Positions 8,647 to 16,253 are shown, counted from the stretch's first letter. The stretch is DNA of 36,422 nt from an uncultured Pseudoclavibacter sp. (GCA_946221025.1 CAMIMS010000019.1:1-36422); one strand, 5' to 3'. Numbers and translations are program-made. The notes: a model not told the origin generated them from the letters alone.

Positions 8647-8999
8647 TTCCCGACCACCTGCACTACCTAGCGCTGCTTGCCGGATGCCTCATCATCACGC
8701 TGCCGCTCGAATTCGTGCTCGGAGCGCGCGTATGGCGAAACCCGAAGCGCCTCGTGCTCTCACTCATCCCGATGCTCATCATCTTCGTGACGTGGGATGT
8801 GTACGGCATCATCCGCGGCCACTGGTGGTACAACGACCGCTTCATCTCGGGCATCGCCATCGGCACGATGCCGCTTGAGGAGCTGCTGTTCTTCTTCGTC
8901 ATTCCGATCTGCGGCCTGCTCACCTATGAGGCGGTCGGAAGGGTGGTCGCGTGGCTGCGAGGACTGCGCCGAACGTCGAAAGGCGGTAACCGTGCCTGA
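8643..8999 (+). CDS. crtYe: Lycopene cyclase subunit, first of a pair (CrtYe/CrtYc type)
   Basis: Small integral membrane protein (118 aa) with three predicted helices and the conserved TMPLEELLFFFVIP motif of heterodimeric carotenoid cyclases. It acts with the next gene's product to cyclise lycopene or its C50 elongated form. Sequence alone does not separate the C50 epsilon/gamma type (CrtYe-CrtYf) from the beta type (CrtYc-CrtYd). CrtYe/f is favoured by the likely Microbacteriaceae host, but crtEb is not present here. Coupled to crtB by ATGA and overlaps the next gene by 8 bp. Confidence 0.85.
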   Translation: MIPDHLHYLALLAGCLIITLPLEFVLGARVWRNPKRLVLSLIPMLIIFVTWDVYGIIRGHWWYNDRFISGIAIGTMPLEELLFFFVIPICGLLTYEAVGRVVAWLRGLRRTSKGGNRA

Positions 9000-9348
9000 A
9001 TACACGCTGTTCGCCGCCATCTCGGTGCCGCTGGTGGTGCTCGTCGAACTGCTGTGGGCGAGAACCGGCATCTTCAAAGAACTTCGCTATTGGCTCGCGA
9101 TGCTGATCGTGCTCGGGTTCCAGGTTCCGGTGGATGGGTGGCTCACCAAGCTCAGCGACCCGATCGTGATCTACGCGCCGGAGTTCATGCTGGGCGTGCG
9201 GTTTCCGTGGGACATTCCGATTGAAGATTTCGCGTTCGGATGGTCGATGGTGACCCTCACGCTCATCACGTGGAAGGCGCTTGATCGGCGGATGAGCAGT
9301 TCCTCACCGAAGCGGTCGCGTGGCGGCTCGTCGCGGAAGGGAGCCTGA
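8992..9348 (+). CDS. crtYf: Lycopene cyclase subunit, second of a pair (CrtYf/CrtYd type)
   Basis: Membrane protein of 118 residues. Its C-terminal half carries the motif FPWDIPIEDFAFGWSM, the counterpart of the PLEELLFF motif in its partner. The GTG start follows AAAGGCGG and overlaps the end of crtYe by 8 bp, so the two subunits are probably made in equal amounts. The basic Ser/Arg-rich C-terminus (SSSSPKRSRGG) is presumably cytoplasmic. Its stop is followed after 2 bp by the start of the interrupted FAD oxidoreductase. Confidence 0.85.
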   Translation: MPEYTLFAAISVPLVVLVELLWARTGIFKELRYWLAMLIVLGFQVPVDGWLTKLSDPIVIYAPEFMLGVRFPWDIPIEDFAFGWSMVTLTLITWKALDRRMSSSSPKRSRGGSSRKGA

Positions 9349-9350
9349 TC

Positions 9351-9512
9351 GTGGTGGATTCGCGTCGCGATTTCGTGCCGGAGGGGGCCGGTGGTGATCT
9401 CCTGCCTCTCGGCGAACAGGTGCTGCTCGCTGCGCGCGACCTCTCGCGGCAGCTTGATCCCAGGGCGCTTCTCGGTCTTCGCCCTCGCGGGTGTGAGAAT
9501 TGGTCAATCTAG
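9351..9512 (+). pseudogene. 5' fragment of an FAD-dependent oxidoreductase gene, cut by an insertion
   Basis: A GTG two bases after the crtYf stop opens an ORF that reads about 45 plausible native residues, then runs into a stop at 9510-9512. It is preceded by AAGGGAG, so it was a normal member of the crt operon. Its continuation appears to be the ORF resuming after 16720: same strand, same operon position, and the missing start of a Rossmann FAD protein. The native sequence probably ends near 9487, where GC content drops sharply. As it stands only a short dead peptide would be made. Confidence 0.65.
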
Positions 9513-9593
9513 GGCTTTAGGAAGTTCTCCAATTGCTCTGTACAGCAGGAAGCAAGGTAGGTACCCAAGGGGTATCTGTAGGAAGCGCCGTGC

Positions 9594-9617
9594 AAAAAGA
9601 AGGGTTTAAGAAGGGGG
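9594..9617. repeat. Left attachment-site core (attL)
   Basis: 24 bp beginning AAAAAGAAGGG and ending AAGGGGG, identical to 16624-16647. It sits directly beyond the integrase stop codon, the usual place for an att site of a tyrosine-integrase element. Bases 9513-9593 to its left hold no gene; they contain two imperfect hairpins (AATTGG...CCAATT and GGTACCC...GGGTATC). Confidence 0.8.
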
Positions 9618-9626
9618 AAAATTTCT

Positions 9627-10790
9627 CTAGCCATTGGTTTTAAGAAAGTCGGCCATGGCTGCTGTTGCATCCCTGGGTTGAGTCTCGCGTTTGTAGTAGT
9701 GCTTGCCGGTGACCAAGGTATTCGCGTGGCCCAGTAGTTCAGCGGCACTTTCGTCCAGTCCGGTGTGCCTCGCTACTACGGATCCAATCGTCCTTCTGAT
9801 CGTGTGGAAGGAGGTTCCCTCTAGACCCGAACCGTCAAGCATCTTCCGGAACTTTTTCTCGACGGTGGTGGGGTAGTTAAATTTGCCGTCTAGGGATAGC
9901 AGTGGAGTCTGATCGAGAGGGGGCGCTTTTATCGACCATTCATCGGGGACGCAATTTATCGCATCGGCCGTGCGCTGTGTGATCTTCAGTGTCCGGATTG
10001 CGTTGGGAGTCTTCGGATTTGAACGGACGAGACCCTGCCCTTTGACGTAGATCACCGTGTGGCGAACTGTCAGCGTGCGCGCCTCGGGGTCATAATCGTC
10101 TACCGAAAGCGCCAGGAGTTCTCCTATTCGCAGTCCCGTATCCGCAGCCGTCCTGACGAGTGCCGCCATGAATTTTGAGTGGTGGTCTGCCAGGTCTATG
10201 AGTCGGCGCATCTCGTTCGCAGTCAGAAGTTCGCGGGCGACCGGAGAGCTGGCCTTCTGTGCAATAACTATGTCTTTCCACGGGCAATCCATGTGTGTAA
10301 GGCCCTCGTCTTGCGCCCACCGCCAAGTGGCCCTAAATACTTTCCGGCTTTCTGTTGCCGACGAGGCGCTTATGTTTCGCACGTAAATTGCGAGAGTGTT
10401 GCGGGTAATTTCGTTGAGCAGGAGGTTGCCTAATGCCGGTACAAGATGCGTTGTCGCGACTGTCTCGTATCGATCGATAGATTGTGGCGCCAATCGCCCT
10501 TCTGCACGGGCTGATTTTAAGAAGCCGCGCACCACGTCAGCGAAATCGGAACGGCTGGTTAGGCCAGTGATGCCAAGCGCCGTTCCTTCCCATTTTTTCT
10601 CCTCGGCCCGTTCATAAGCGCGTTGGCGGGCGTTCGAGGGCGAAGTGCCGCGCACCTGGATAACGACCTTCTTGCCATCCATGCGGCGAAGCCAAGCTGT
10701 GGCTTCGTACCGCTGAGAACCGTTCGCAACCTGCACCTTGTGAACCCGGATGTTACCGAGTTGTCCTAGCGAGAGACGGGGGCGTGCCAT
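9627..10790 (-). CDS. int: Tyrosine-type site-specific integrase
   Basis: 387 residues with a beta-rich N-terminal arm-binding part, a SAM-like core-binding domain (about 80-180) and a catalytic domain. The catalytic residues are visible: R221 (TGLRIGE), K260 (NPKTPNA), H329 and R332 (SFHTIRRT), H355 (LGHAN) and the nucleophile Y365 or Y366 (HYYKRE). It should catalyse recombination between the 24-bp repeats, inserting and excising the element. It ends 10 bp from attL. A TAGATT box (10800-10805) 9 nt before the ATG suggests a very short leader. Confidence 0.93.
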   Translation of the reverse strand: MARPRLSLGQLGNIRVHKVQVANGSQRYEATAWLRRMDGKKVVIQVRGTSPSNARQRAYERAEEKKWEGTALGITGLTSRSDFADVVRGFLKSARAEGRLAPQSIDRYETVATTHLVPALGNLLLNEITRNTLAIYVRNISASSATESRKVFRATWRWAQDEGLTHMDCPWKDIVIAQKASSPVARELLTANEMRRLIDLADHHSKFMAALVRTAADTGLRIGELLALSVDDYDPEARTLTVRHTVIYVKGQGLVRSNPKTPNAIRTLKITQRTADAINCVPDEWSIKAPPLDQTPLLSLDGKFNYPTTVEKKFRKMLDGSGLEGTSFHTIRRTIGSVVARHTGLDESAAELLGHANTLVTGKHYYKRETQPRDATAAMADFLKTNG

Positions 10791-11169
10791 GATCGATCCA
10801 ATCTACTGTTTGAGTTCCACAAGACTTGGCCCCCTTAAAACCTGTTAACTACGCATTTACTCCAATATAGCCCTTCTTATTCCCGCACTATTCCGCAGGT
10901 TACCGCAGGGCGGGCAATGCAAAGCCCTTCCACTCCCTCGGTGAAGAACTTCGCATTTCCGGCTACCAGCAATTTTAGAAGTTCGTCGCTGTTCGAGAGG
11001 GGCTCCGAGGTGCCGTATCACTGCATCGCTGGATCACGTTATCGCCGTATGTGTTGCGCAGGTATATTGCGCCGTCTTTTGCCCCCGATTCGACATAAGA
11101 GATCGTTATCGGACAGGCGCACGGCGACGGACAGCCTCGACGGCGACGCCTGGCCGAGGACTTCGCCGG

Positions 11170-11185
11170 TGTGACATTTCTCACA
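11170..11185. promoter_or_regulatory. CRP/GlxR-type operator
   Basis: TGTGA-CATTTC-TCACA is a perfect 5-6-5 palindrome matching the CRP-family consensus TGTGA-N6-TCACA. Actinobacterial GlxR prefers TA at the centre, here TT. It lies about 300 bp before the rep operon and 380 bp before int, so the controlled unit is uncertain. Confidence 0.45.
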
Positions 11186-11251
11186 TACAGCAGGATTTTG
11201 CACCACATGTTCGAAATCTGCCGATGTTTCGGTGCTCGCCCCAGGATCGTT

Positions 11252-11295
11252 TGTGTGAAAAGTGGCAAGGGTCCCCCCTTGGGTCGCGTCACACA
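11252..11295. repeat. Compound stem-loop in the element's control region
   Basis: TGTGTGA (11252-11258) pairs with TCACACA (11289-11295), enclosing CAAGG (11266-11270) paired with CCTTG (11277-11281) around a GTCCCC loop. It could be a single-strand origin, a regulatory hairpin or an operator pair. Confidence 0.4.
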
Positions 11296-11481
11296 GCGCA
11301 ACCAGGAGCGGTGCAACGATCTGGTGCGGGCACCATTTTTGCCGAACAAATAAGCGACTACCAGGTCGAAAAAATTAGTTTGTGCAGGTCATGCCCTTGC
11401 AAACTTTCTCGTTCGAGTGCACGTTTGAAATCAGCCCCGTGATCGCGGGGTGGCACTACGAATCGAAAGGAGGAGCCGAAA

Positions 11482-11829
11482 ATGGCTCTGAAATCTGTGT
11501 CCATGACGGGGGCGTACGCGCTGCACGCGACGTCCTCGACCATCACGTCCCGCGAGGCCACCGAGTACGGCACCGACGAGCGTCTGACCGATCGCGCTGG
11601 TCGCGGCCTGTACGTCGTGGAGGGGCTTTCACCGGTGATCGCAGACGATGTGGTCGACCTGCGGGTCTACACAACCGACGCGGTCAACATCAAGGTCAAG
11701 CGCGGCGAGGAGTTCGCGGCAAAGGGACTGGTCACGGTGAAGCCGGTGGTCGGAAAGTATGGTCTGACCGGGTCGTACACCGTCGAGGAGCACGACCTGC
11801 ACAGGGGCGGAGGCAAGGGCAATGCTTAG
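11482..11829 (+). CDS. Small protein of the rep operon, function unknown (possible ssDNA-binding protein)
   Basis: 115 residues, with a strong ribosome site (AAAGGAGGAG) before the ATG. First gene of a four-gene unit ending in rep. I do not recognise the family. The sequence alternates short hydrophobic and polar stretches with many Val and Thr (LYVVEGLSPVIADDVVDLRVY, VNIKVKRGEEF, GLVTVKPVVGKYG), which suggests an all-beta fold. In rolling-circle systems a protein of this size is often an OB-fold ssDNA-binding protein; that is inference only. Its end overlaps the next start by 8 bp. Confidence 0.75.
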   Translation: MALKSVSMTGAYALHATSSTITSREATEYGTDERLTDRAGRGLYVVEGLSPVIADDVVDLRVYTTDAVNIKVKRGEEFAAKGLVTVKPVVGKYGLTGSYTVEEHDLHRGGGKGNA

Positions 11830-12127
11830 CCGACTCTCGCAGCGGGCTTACGCTCGCGAACAAGAGCAGATCGCACGCGTGCGCCATTTGGCCGACCAGA
11901 CTGTCCGCGTTGCGCTGCTGAACGCTAGGGGTTTGTACGTCCAGGACGTCGACCGTGACACGGGAGAGCACGAAGATTGCTCTGACGTGCATTTCGAGTC
12001 GCTGTGGCCGATCACGGCGGACGAGAAAGAACGGGCGGTACTCGGTTTCGCCGCAGAAGACGCGGTGGCAGACACCTACACGGCGTGCGGAGAGACGTGC
12101 GCGTGGATTCGGGTGCGTGAGCGATGA
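11822..12127 (+). CDS. Small unknown protein of the rep operon
   Basis: 101 residues, not recognised. The N-terminal 35 residues look helical and basic (MLSRLSQRAYAREQEQIARV), followed by a mixed acidic region with three cysteines (C53, C89, C93). The start overlaps the preceding gene and has GGAGG upstream inside that gene. Its TGA overlaps the next ATG, so all three small genes are coupled. Confidence 0.7.
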   Translation: MLSRLSQRAYAREQEQIARVRHLADQTVRVALLNARGLYVQDVDRDTGEHEDCSDVHFESLWPITADEKERAVLGFAAEDAVADTYTACGETCAWIRVRER

Positions 12128-12417
12128 TCGCGGCGGGCGCGCTGGCAATGCTGGCACTGCTCGGCTGGATGATCTGGGACGGCGAGCAGACCAAGCGGCA
12201 CAACACGGCACGGCGATATCAGGCGACGTTCGCCGCTGCTGGCCTGCGGTTTTCCTCGTGCACGTCGAGCAAGGTGTTTCTCGACGTGGTGGAGCCGACT
12301 CGGTTCGCTGCGGCCAATGACGCACCGGTCGCGCGGGCCTGCGCCCAGGTGCTCGGCGGGGACGTCACGCTGGCCGCTGGCAACGGCGTCGTTGTCGCAA
12401 CGAGGAAGCATGCCTAG
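12124..12417 (+). CDS. Small membrane-anchored unknown protein of the rep operon
   Basis: 97 residues beginning with one hydrophobic helix (about residues 2-19, IAAGALAMLALLGWMIW) followed by a polar domain with two cysteines (C46, C73). Probably a single-pass membrane protein with its C-terminal domain on one side of the membrane; no cleavage site is clear. ATGA overlap with the previous gene. Family not recognised. In a replicon this could be a surface, exclusion or partition-like factor, but nothing in the sequence proves it. Confidence 0.65.
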   Translation: MIAAGALAMLALLGWMIWDGEQTKRHNTARRYQATFAAAGLRFSSCTSSKVFLDVVEPTRFAAANDAPVARACAQVLGGDVTLAAGNGVVVATRKHA

Positions 12418-12470
12418 CCCCCGTGGGGCGGGGTAGCGACCGAGGAGCAAGCGAGGCACGAGCGGCGACG

Positions 12471-12508
12471 AGGAAGCGGACACGCCCACGGCGGTGTGCC
12501 CGCTTCCT
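12471..12508. terminator. Stem-loop between the small genes and rep
   Basis: AGGAAGCGG (12471-12479) pairs with CCGCTTCCT (12500-12508); ACAC/GTGT inside can extend it. It is followed by TTATG. It could terminate the small-gene transcript or form part of the replication origin region together with the next stem-loop. Confidence 0.5.
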
Positions 12509-12565
12509 TTATGCGTTCACGCGCATGCGCCGCAGGCCGGGCGGATGGCTGGCCGAGCCTAGGGC

Positions 12566-12610
12566 CGCAGGTGATGGAGGGCGCAGCCCTAGTGCTACCC
12601 ATCACCTGCG
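12566..12610. other. Candidate rolling-circle replication origin with nonanucleotide
   Basis: A perfect 12-bp stem (CGCAGGTGATGG and its complement, 12566-12577 and 12599-12610) carries a 21-nt loop. The loop holds a mini-hairpin AGGGC-GCA-GCCCT and then TAGTGCTAC (12590-12598). CRESS-DNA replicons nick a nonanucleotide of the TAGTATTAC/TAGTGTTAC kind displayed on such a stem-loop near rep. Here one base differs from the second form. It lies 66 bp before the rep start. That the Rep nicks here is inferred from position and shape. Confidence 0.55.
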
Positions 12611-12675
12611 AAGCCGTAACACAGCAGGTCAACGGGGTAAACGAGACACATTCAGATGTAGCGGAGGTTGTAGCA

Positions 12676-13716
12676 GTGGGAAAGAAAAAGACGTCCAGGA
12701 CGGCGACGCCGAAACAGTCCAGGTCGTGGGTGCTCACGATTTCGGCGGACAAGCACGACCGAGACGCAGTGGAAACGGCACTGGAGCCGTACACGTATGT
12801 CGGGCAACTCGAACGCGGCAAGGGTGGGTTCGTGCACTGGCAGGTGCTCGTGGAGAATGAGACGCCGATCAGGTTCGCAACGTTGAAGGGGAAACTGCCG
12901 ACGGCGCACATTGAGCCGAGGCGGGGCACCGTTGCCGAGGCGGTGGCCTACTGCATGAAGGAGGACAGCCGCGTCGATGGTGAGCCACCACTACAGCATG
13001 GCGATATTCAGTTACGTGACGATAAAGGGCGGCGCAGTGACCTTGACCGTATCCGGGCGGCGATACTCGACGAGGGGCGGACTGTGGACGAGGTCATTCT
13101 CACCATGCCCGAGGCGGCACGGGTGACAAAGTACGTCACGGAGTTGGCGGCCGCGCGTGATCGTGCCGCAGCGCGCGGGGTGGAGCGAGACGTCGAGGTG
13201 ATCTACCTCTATGGAGACCCCGGCGTTGGCAAAACTCGATGGCTCTATGACAACTACGACGACGTGGCACGGTTGACCGATTATCGGAATTTCGACGCCT
13301 ACAACGGCGAGAAAGTGCTTGCCTTAGACGAGTACGGCGGGCAGATTGACCTGCGCCTGCTTAACGGCGTGCTCGACCGATACCCGATCAACCTGCCCGC
13401 GCGGTACTACGACCGGCCTGCACGTTATGAGACCGTGGTGATCATCTCGAATCAGCCTCCATGGCTACTCTATGACTGGGAACAACCCATCGTTAGGCGT
13501 GCTTTCGCGCGACGCCTTCACCGGGTGCTCGTGATGGGTGCGGACGGTCACGTCCACGAGGTTGACCGTGAGTCTGTGCAATCACGCTTCGGGGTCCTCA
13601 ACGCAACGACTCCGGTTGCAGCTCTAGAAGCTGTTCCGGCTGTTGTAGAAGGTGAGGAATCAGAAACACCCGAGGCTTTACCAATTGATCTTGCCGATGA
13701 ACAACCACCTTTTTGA
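12676..13716 (+). CDS. rep: CRESS-type replication initiator: HUH endonuclease plus SF3 helicase
   Basis: 346 residues. The N-terminal nuclease shows rolling-circle motif I (SWVLTISAD, 17-25), motif II HWQ (54-56) and motif III YCMK with catalytic Y92 and K95. A linker GRRSDLDRI follows. The SF3 helicase has Walker A GDPGVGKT (180-187), Walker B VLALDEY (214-220), motif C VVIISNQ (254-260) and an Arg-rich segment near 275. This is the architecture of Reps from CRESS-DNA viruses and related bacterial plasmids. It should nick the origin by a 5'-phosphotyrosine and unwind DNA. GTG 12676 was chosen because GGAGG is 8 nt upstream and motif I follows directly; the in-frame extension to 12496 crosses the origin stem-loop and is unlikely to be coding. 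The C-terminal 40 residues are acidic and disordered. Confidence 0.9.
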   Translation: MGKKKTSRTATPKQSRSWVLTISADKHDRDAVETALEPYTYVGQLERGKGGFVHWQVLVENETPIRFATLKGKLPTAHIEPRRGTVAEAVAYCMKEDSRVDGEPPLQHGDIQLRDDKGRRSDLDRIRAAILDEGRTVDEVILTMPEAARVTKYVTELAAARDRAAARGVERDVEVIYLYGDPGVGKTRWLYDNYDDVARLTDYRNFDAYNGEKVLALDEYGGQIDLRLLNGVLDRYPINLPARYYDRPARYETVVIISNQPPWLLYDWEQPIVRRAFARRLHRVLVMGADGHVHEVDRESVQSRFGVLNATTPVAALEAVPAVVEGEESETPEALPIDLADEQPPF

Positions 13717-13723
13717 TGGTGTA

Positions 13724-14128
13724 TCACTGAGATATGTTTGCATCTAGCAGGGCGGATACGGCAAGGTTCAGTTCATCTGAGAGGCCTCGTTCATTGAGTA
13801 TTCGACGAATATTAGCTCGCGTTGTTTGGAATCCTTGCGTGGTGTGTTCGATGTCTGCGGCAGCCTCCTCGCATGCCTCACTGAGGGCCACTAGGCGCGA
13901 GTGGAGTAAGTCTGTTGCTTCATACGCTGGGATAGGAAGTTGCCAGGGGTAGGTGTCGAAGTGTCTGCCTCCGAACAGTCCGGTGGATTGGTACTGGCGC
14001 ACCAACTCGGTCGTTATTGGCGCATTGAGGATCGCGGTTAGGTAGCGGGCCTCCGATACGCTCTTCACTGGAAGCCAATAGAGCGCGTGCTCGGCAATAA
14101 CGTCTTGTTGCGTGTACATTGCTGCCAA
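13724..14128 (-). pseudogene. C-terminal fragment of an N6-adenine DNA methylase / type IIG restriction gene
   Basis: 134 residues resembling the end of Eco57I/N6-methylase-type restriction-modification proteins: EARYLTAILNAP, then the target-recognition tail GLFGGRHFDTYPWQLPIPAYEATDLLHSRL and a helical end. The methylase motifs (NPPY, SAM-binding) are absent. Homology seems to begin right at the first residues, so the 5' part was lost. The matching N-terminal piece lies at 16254-16538 on the same strand, with the ABC-F gene between them. Confidence 0.65.
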
Positions 14129-14270
14129 AGCTGTACCTGAGGCGGTGCGATACTCGGGAGTTTCGCTTCCTGTATCGATCTTTATCGGGGCGCTCCTGGT
14201 TGTGCTGGGTGTGCTTTTGTGGAAAGCGAGTGTAGGGCTTTACCGCTGGATAGAGCGAGTGAAGCCATAA
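14112..14270 (+). CDS. Short ORF with one membrane helix (doubtful)
   Basis: From GTG 14112 it encodes 52 residues with a convincing transmembrane segment (SLPVSIFIGALLVVLGVLLW) and the basic tail RWIERVKP. No ribosome site is visible and the start overlaps the methylase fragment on the other strand, so it may be the end of a truncated gene rather than an intact one. Confidence 0.3.
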   Translation: MYIAAKAVPEAVRYSGVSLPVSIFIGALLVVLGVLLWKASVGLYRWIERVKP

Positions 14271-14288
14271 GCTCGAAGCTACGTAGGG

Positions 14289-14495
14289 ATGAGACATATG
14301 GAATCTCACGAAGCTCGCATCGACGCTTATTACTCTGATGGGCAAGAGGCGAAGCGTTTGACGGAACGATCAATCGCCGGCGTTCTTAAGCAACGGAGTT
14401 CCTCCCGGTGTGCGTCAGATTGTTGGATTGTTGTCGGCCTTGCTCTGGGATCGGTATTGGACTTGCCGCAGACGCCCAGCACTGGATGTCAATAA
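14289..14495 (+). pseudogene. Possible N-terminal scrap of a SAM-dependent methyltransferase
   Basis: 68 residues; only the first ~30 (ESHEARIDAYYSDGQEAKRLTER) look like the N-terminus of a class I methyltransferase. The rest is unrelated and ends early. Probably debris from recombination that also broke the methylase gene. Low confidence; it could be a non-coding ORF. Confidence 0.25.
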
Positions 14496-14528
14496 AAGAA
14501 AGAGGAACTGAGGCCCAAACTTTCTTTT
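14494..14528. terminator. Hairpin with T-run beyond the ABC-F gene
   Basis: AAAAGAAAG (14494-14502) pairs perfectly with CTTTCTTTT (14520-14528). Located 65 bp beyond the minus-strand ABC-F stop and 25 bp into the DNA after the ORF at 14289; it can work in either direction. Confidence 0.5.
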
Positions 14529-14592
14529 CGTGAGGCTTCGAGCCGCTGGTCGTGTTGAGCACCGAGCGGCCCGTCGCCTCAACTCCAATGGT

Positions 14593-16140
14593 TTAGAACG
14601 TTGCGGTTCCGTCCTTATGCAAGGTCAACATGCGCTTGACCCCGATTCGGTCGATGAAGTGCTGGTCATGGCTCACCACCACAACCGCACCTCGGTAGCT
14701 CGCAAGCGCGTTCACAAGTTGATCGACGGAATCGATATCGAGGTTATTGGTCGGTTCGTCGAGGAATACGGCGTCCAGTGGCGGGTCTGCCATCAAAAGT
14801 CGTGCAAGGGCCACTCGGAAGCGCTCGCCTCCAGAGAGTGTGGAGACGTCGCGCTTCACAGTGTTTCCGTGCAACCGAAAAGCGGCAAGGATCTCGTAAG
14901 TGTCGTGTTTCAACCTGCCTGGCGCCGACGTCGAAACGGCATCGAATACGGTTCCGGCTGGTAATGCGAGTTGCTGATCAATGTAACCGATTCGCGCTGT
15001 CGCTCGAGCGAGCGCTGCGCGCAGCACGGTCGTCTTCCCGACGCCGTTGTCTCCAGCGATCTGCCAGCGGTCGCCTCCTCCAACGGTCACTGCCACATCC
15101 CCGAAGGTAAGCTCGGCGAGCACCTTGGACCGAGGAACATCCGGATCGACGATCGGGATCCGGATCGATTCGTACTCGCGCACGTCCTCTTCGGCGCGCT
15201 TGAGTTGTTCGCGAGCTTCAGTTACCTTTGCGGCTGCGGCTTTCACCCGACCTGTGCGGCGTGCCTCTGCCGCCCGTTTCGCGGTAGGGTCCGAGAGCTT
15301 GGGGCCGCCTTTGACAGCCGTGAATTTTGCCTTTGCTCGTGTGGCTTGGCGAGCGGTTCGCGCACGAATTTGCTCGAGGTCTTTTCGTTCTATGTTGAGT
15401 GCAGATTGAGCGTCGGTAACGTTGCGAAGGGTGGCTTTGCGCATCGCCTCGCGTTGTTCAACATAGTGATCCCAGTTCCCTCCATAAACCACGGCGTTTC
15501 CCTGGTGGACTTCCACAATAGCGTCCACATGGTGAAGTAGTTCAGTATCGTGGCTGGCCACAACAACCTGTCCGGACCAATTGTTGATCAATTCAATTAA
15601 AGCCTCACGAGATGGGCGATCCAGGTTGTTCGTGGGTTCATCCAGCAGTGCGACGCGACGGCGTGACAGCTTCAGTCCTGCCACACCGAGGCGGACGAGT
15701 TCGCCTCCAGAGAGTGTGTGGGCTTCGCGTGACAAGACGTTGTCGAGGCTGAGGGAGGGGAGTGTTTCGGAAACGAGTGCGAGTGCTCGGGCTTCGACAC
15801 CCCAGTCGTCTCCGACGTCGTCGAAATCGGTGGGGTTAACGCTCCCCGCTTCGATGCGCTGAAGGGCCAGTAGTGTGCGGTCGATACCGAGAATTTCTGC
15901 AACGGTTGAGTGAGGTGACGTCGCGATACGTTGTGTGAGCGTCACGGTTGGCGGTGCGCTGATCGAACCCGATTGTGGCGCTAAGGCTCCGTTGATGAGT
16001 TTGAGAATGGTGGACTTGCCTGATCCATTACGCCCGACGACGCCGATTCGGCGCTCGGTCAGGGAAAACGAAGCGTTTGCGAGAATTGGACGTTCATCAG
16101 GGGAATACGAAAAACAGACGGAAGAAAATGAAATCGACAT
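14593..16140 (-). CDS. ABC-F family ATPase (ribosome-associated, possible antibiotic resistance)
   Basis: 515 residues, two ABC domains and no membrane part. ABC1 has GRNGSGKST (36-44), signature LSGGELVRL and LLDEPTNNLD. ABC2 has GDNGVGKTT, LSGGERFRV and LDEPTNNLD. A basic helical linker (about 230-330, rich in Arg, Lys and Ala) joins them; this is the segment that reaches toward the ribosomal centre in ABC-F proteins. Some members give resistance to macrolides, lincosamides or pleuromutilins by dislodging the drug, others regulate translation; the subtype cannot be decided here. Favouring resistance: it is cargo in a mobile element and its leader has a short ORF with alternative hairpins. 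Ribosome site GGAG is 4 nt before the ATG. It has replaced the middle of a methylase gene. Confidence 0.88.
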   Translation of the reverse strand: MSISFSSVCFSYSPDERPILANASFSLTERRIGVVGRNGSGKSTILKLINGALAPQSGSISAPPTVTLTQRIATSPHSTVAEILGIDRTLLALQRIEAGSVNPTDFDDVGDDWGVEARALALVSETLPSLSLDNVLSREAHTLSGGELVRLGVAGLKLSRRRVALLDEPTNNLDRPSREALIELINNWSGQVVVASHDTELLHHVDAIVEVHQGNAVVYGGNWDHYVEQREAMRKATLRNVTDAQSALNIERKDLEQIRARTARQATRAKAKFTAVKGGPKLSDPTAKRAAEARRTGRVKAAAAKVTEAREQLKRAEEDVREYESIRIPIVDPDVPRSKVLAELTFGDVAVTVGGGDRWQIAGDNGVGKTTVLRAALARATARIGYIDQQLALPAGTVFDAVSTSAPGRLKHDTYEILAAFRLHGNTVKRDVSTLSGGERFRVALARLLMADPPLDAVFLDEPTNNLDIDSVDQLVNALASYRGAVVVVSHDQHFIDRIGVKRMLTLHKDGTATF

Positions 16141-16143
16141 AGT

Positions 16144-16210
16144 GCTCCAAGCATCGAAGGTAGCCGGAGCGGTTGCTCGCGGCTGTTCAGATACGCGGAG
16201 TGTCGTTCAT
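16144..16210 (-). promoter_or_regulatory. Leader of the ABC-F gene with a 7-residue uORF and alternative hairpins
   Basis: On the minus strand an ORF coding MNDTPRI and stop (16187-16210) follows AAGGA. After it AGCCGCGAGC (16175-16184) can pair with GCTCCGGCT (16162-16170) around an AACC loop. The same GCTCC can instead pair with the GGAGC (16144-16148) that forms the ABC-F ribosome site. This resembles leader-peptide attenuators of resistance genes. The simple three-segment logic would free the site by default, so the direction of control is unclear. Confidence 0.45.
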
Positions 16211-16253
16211 TGGAGTGTTTAATCCTTTCGTCAGGATGCTCTCACTGCATCCG

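Larger units (their letters stand above)
10791..11481. promoter_or_regulatory. Intergenic region between int and the rep operon
   Basis: About 690 bp with no supported gene. It separates two divergent transcription units and contains a tandem CCGCAGG pair near 10900, a CRP-type palindrome (11170-11185), a compound stem-loop (11252-11295) and an AGTTTG...CAAACT hairpin (11377-11405). Near 10829 CCCCCTTAAAACC partly resembles the att core in reverse. Integrase arm sites or a second-strand origin could be here, but I cannot show either. Confidence 0.5.

Noticed and set aside
9351..9512. Start of a lycopene elongase (crtEb) gene
   Set aside because: crtEb often follows crtYf, but the residues are polar with no UbiA-type membrane segment, and the partner ORF after the element is a flavoprotein.
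12496..12675. Sixty-residue N-terminal extension of Rep
   Set aside because: It would be coded by the stem-loop region, lacks a ribosome site, and known Reps of this type begin shortly before motif I.
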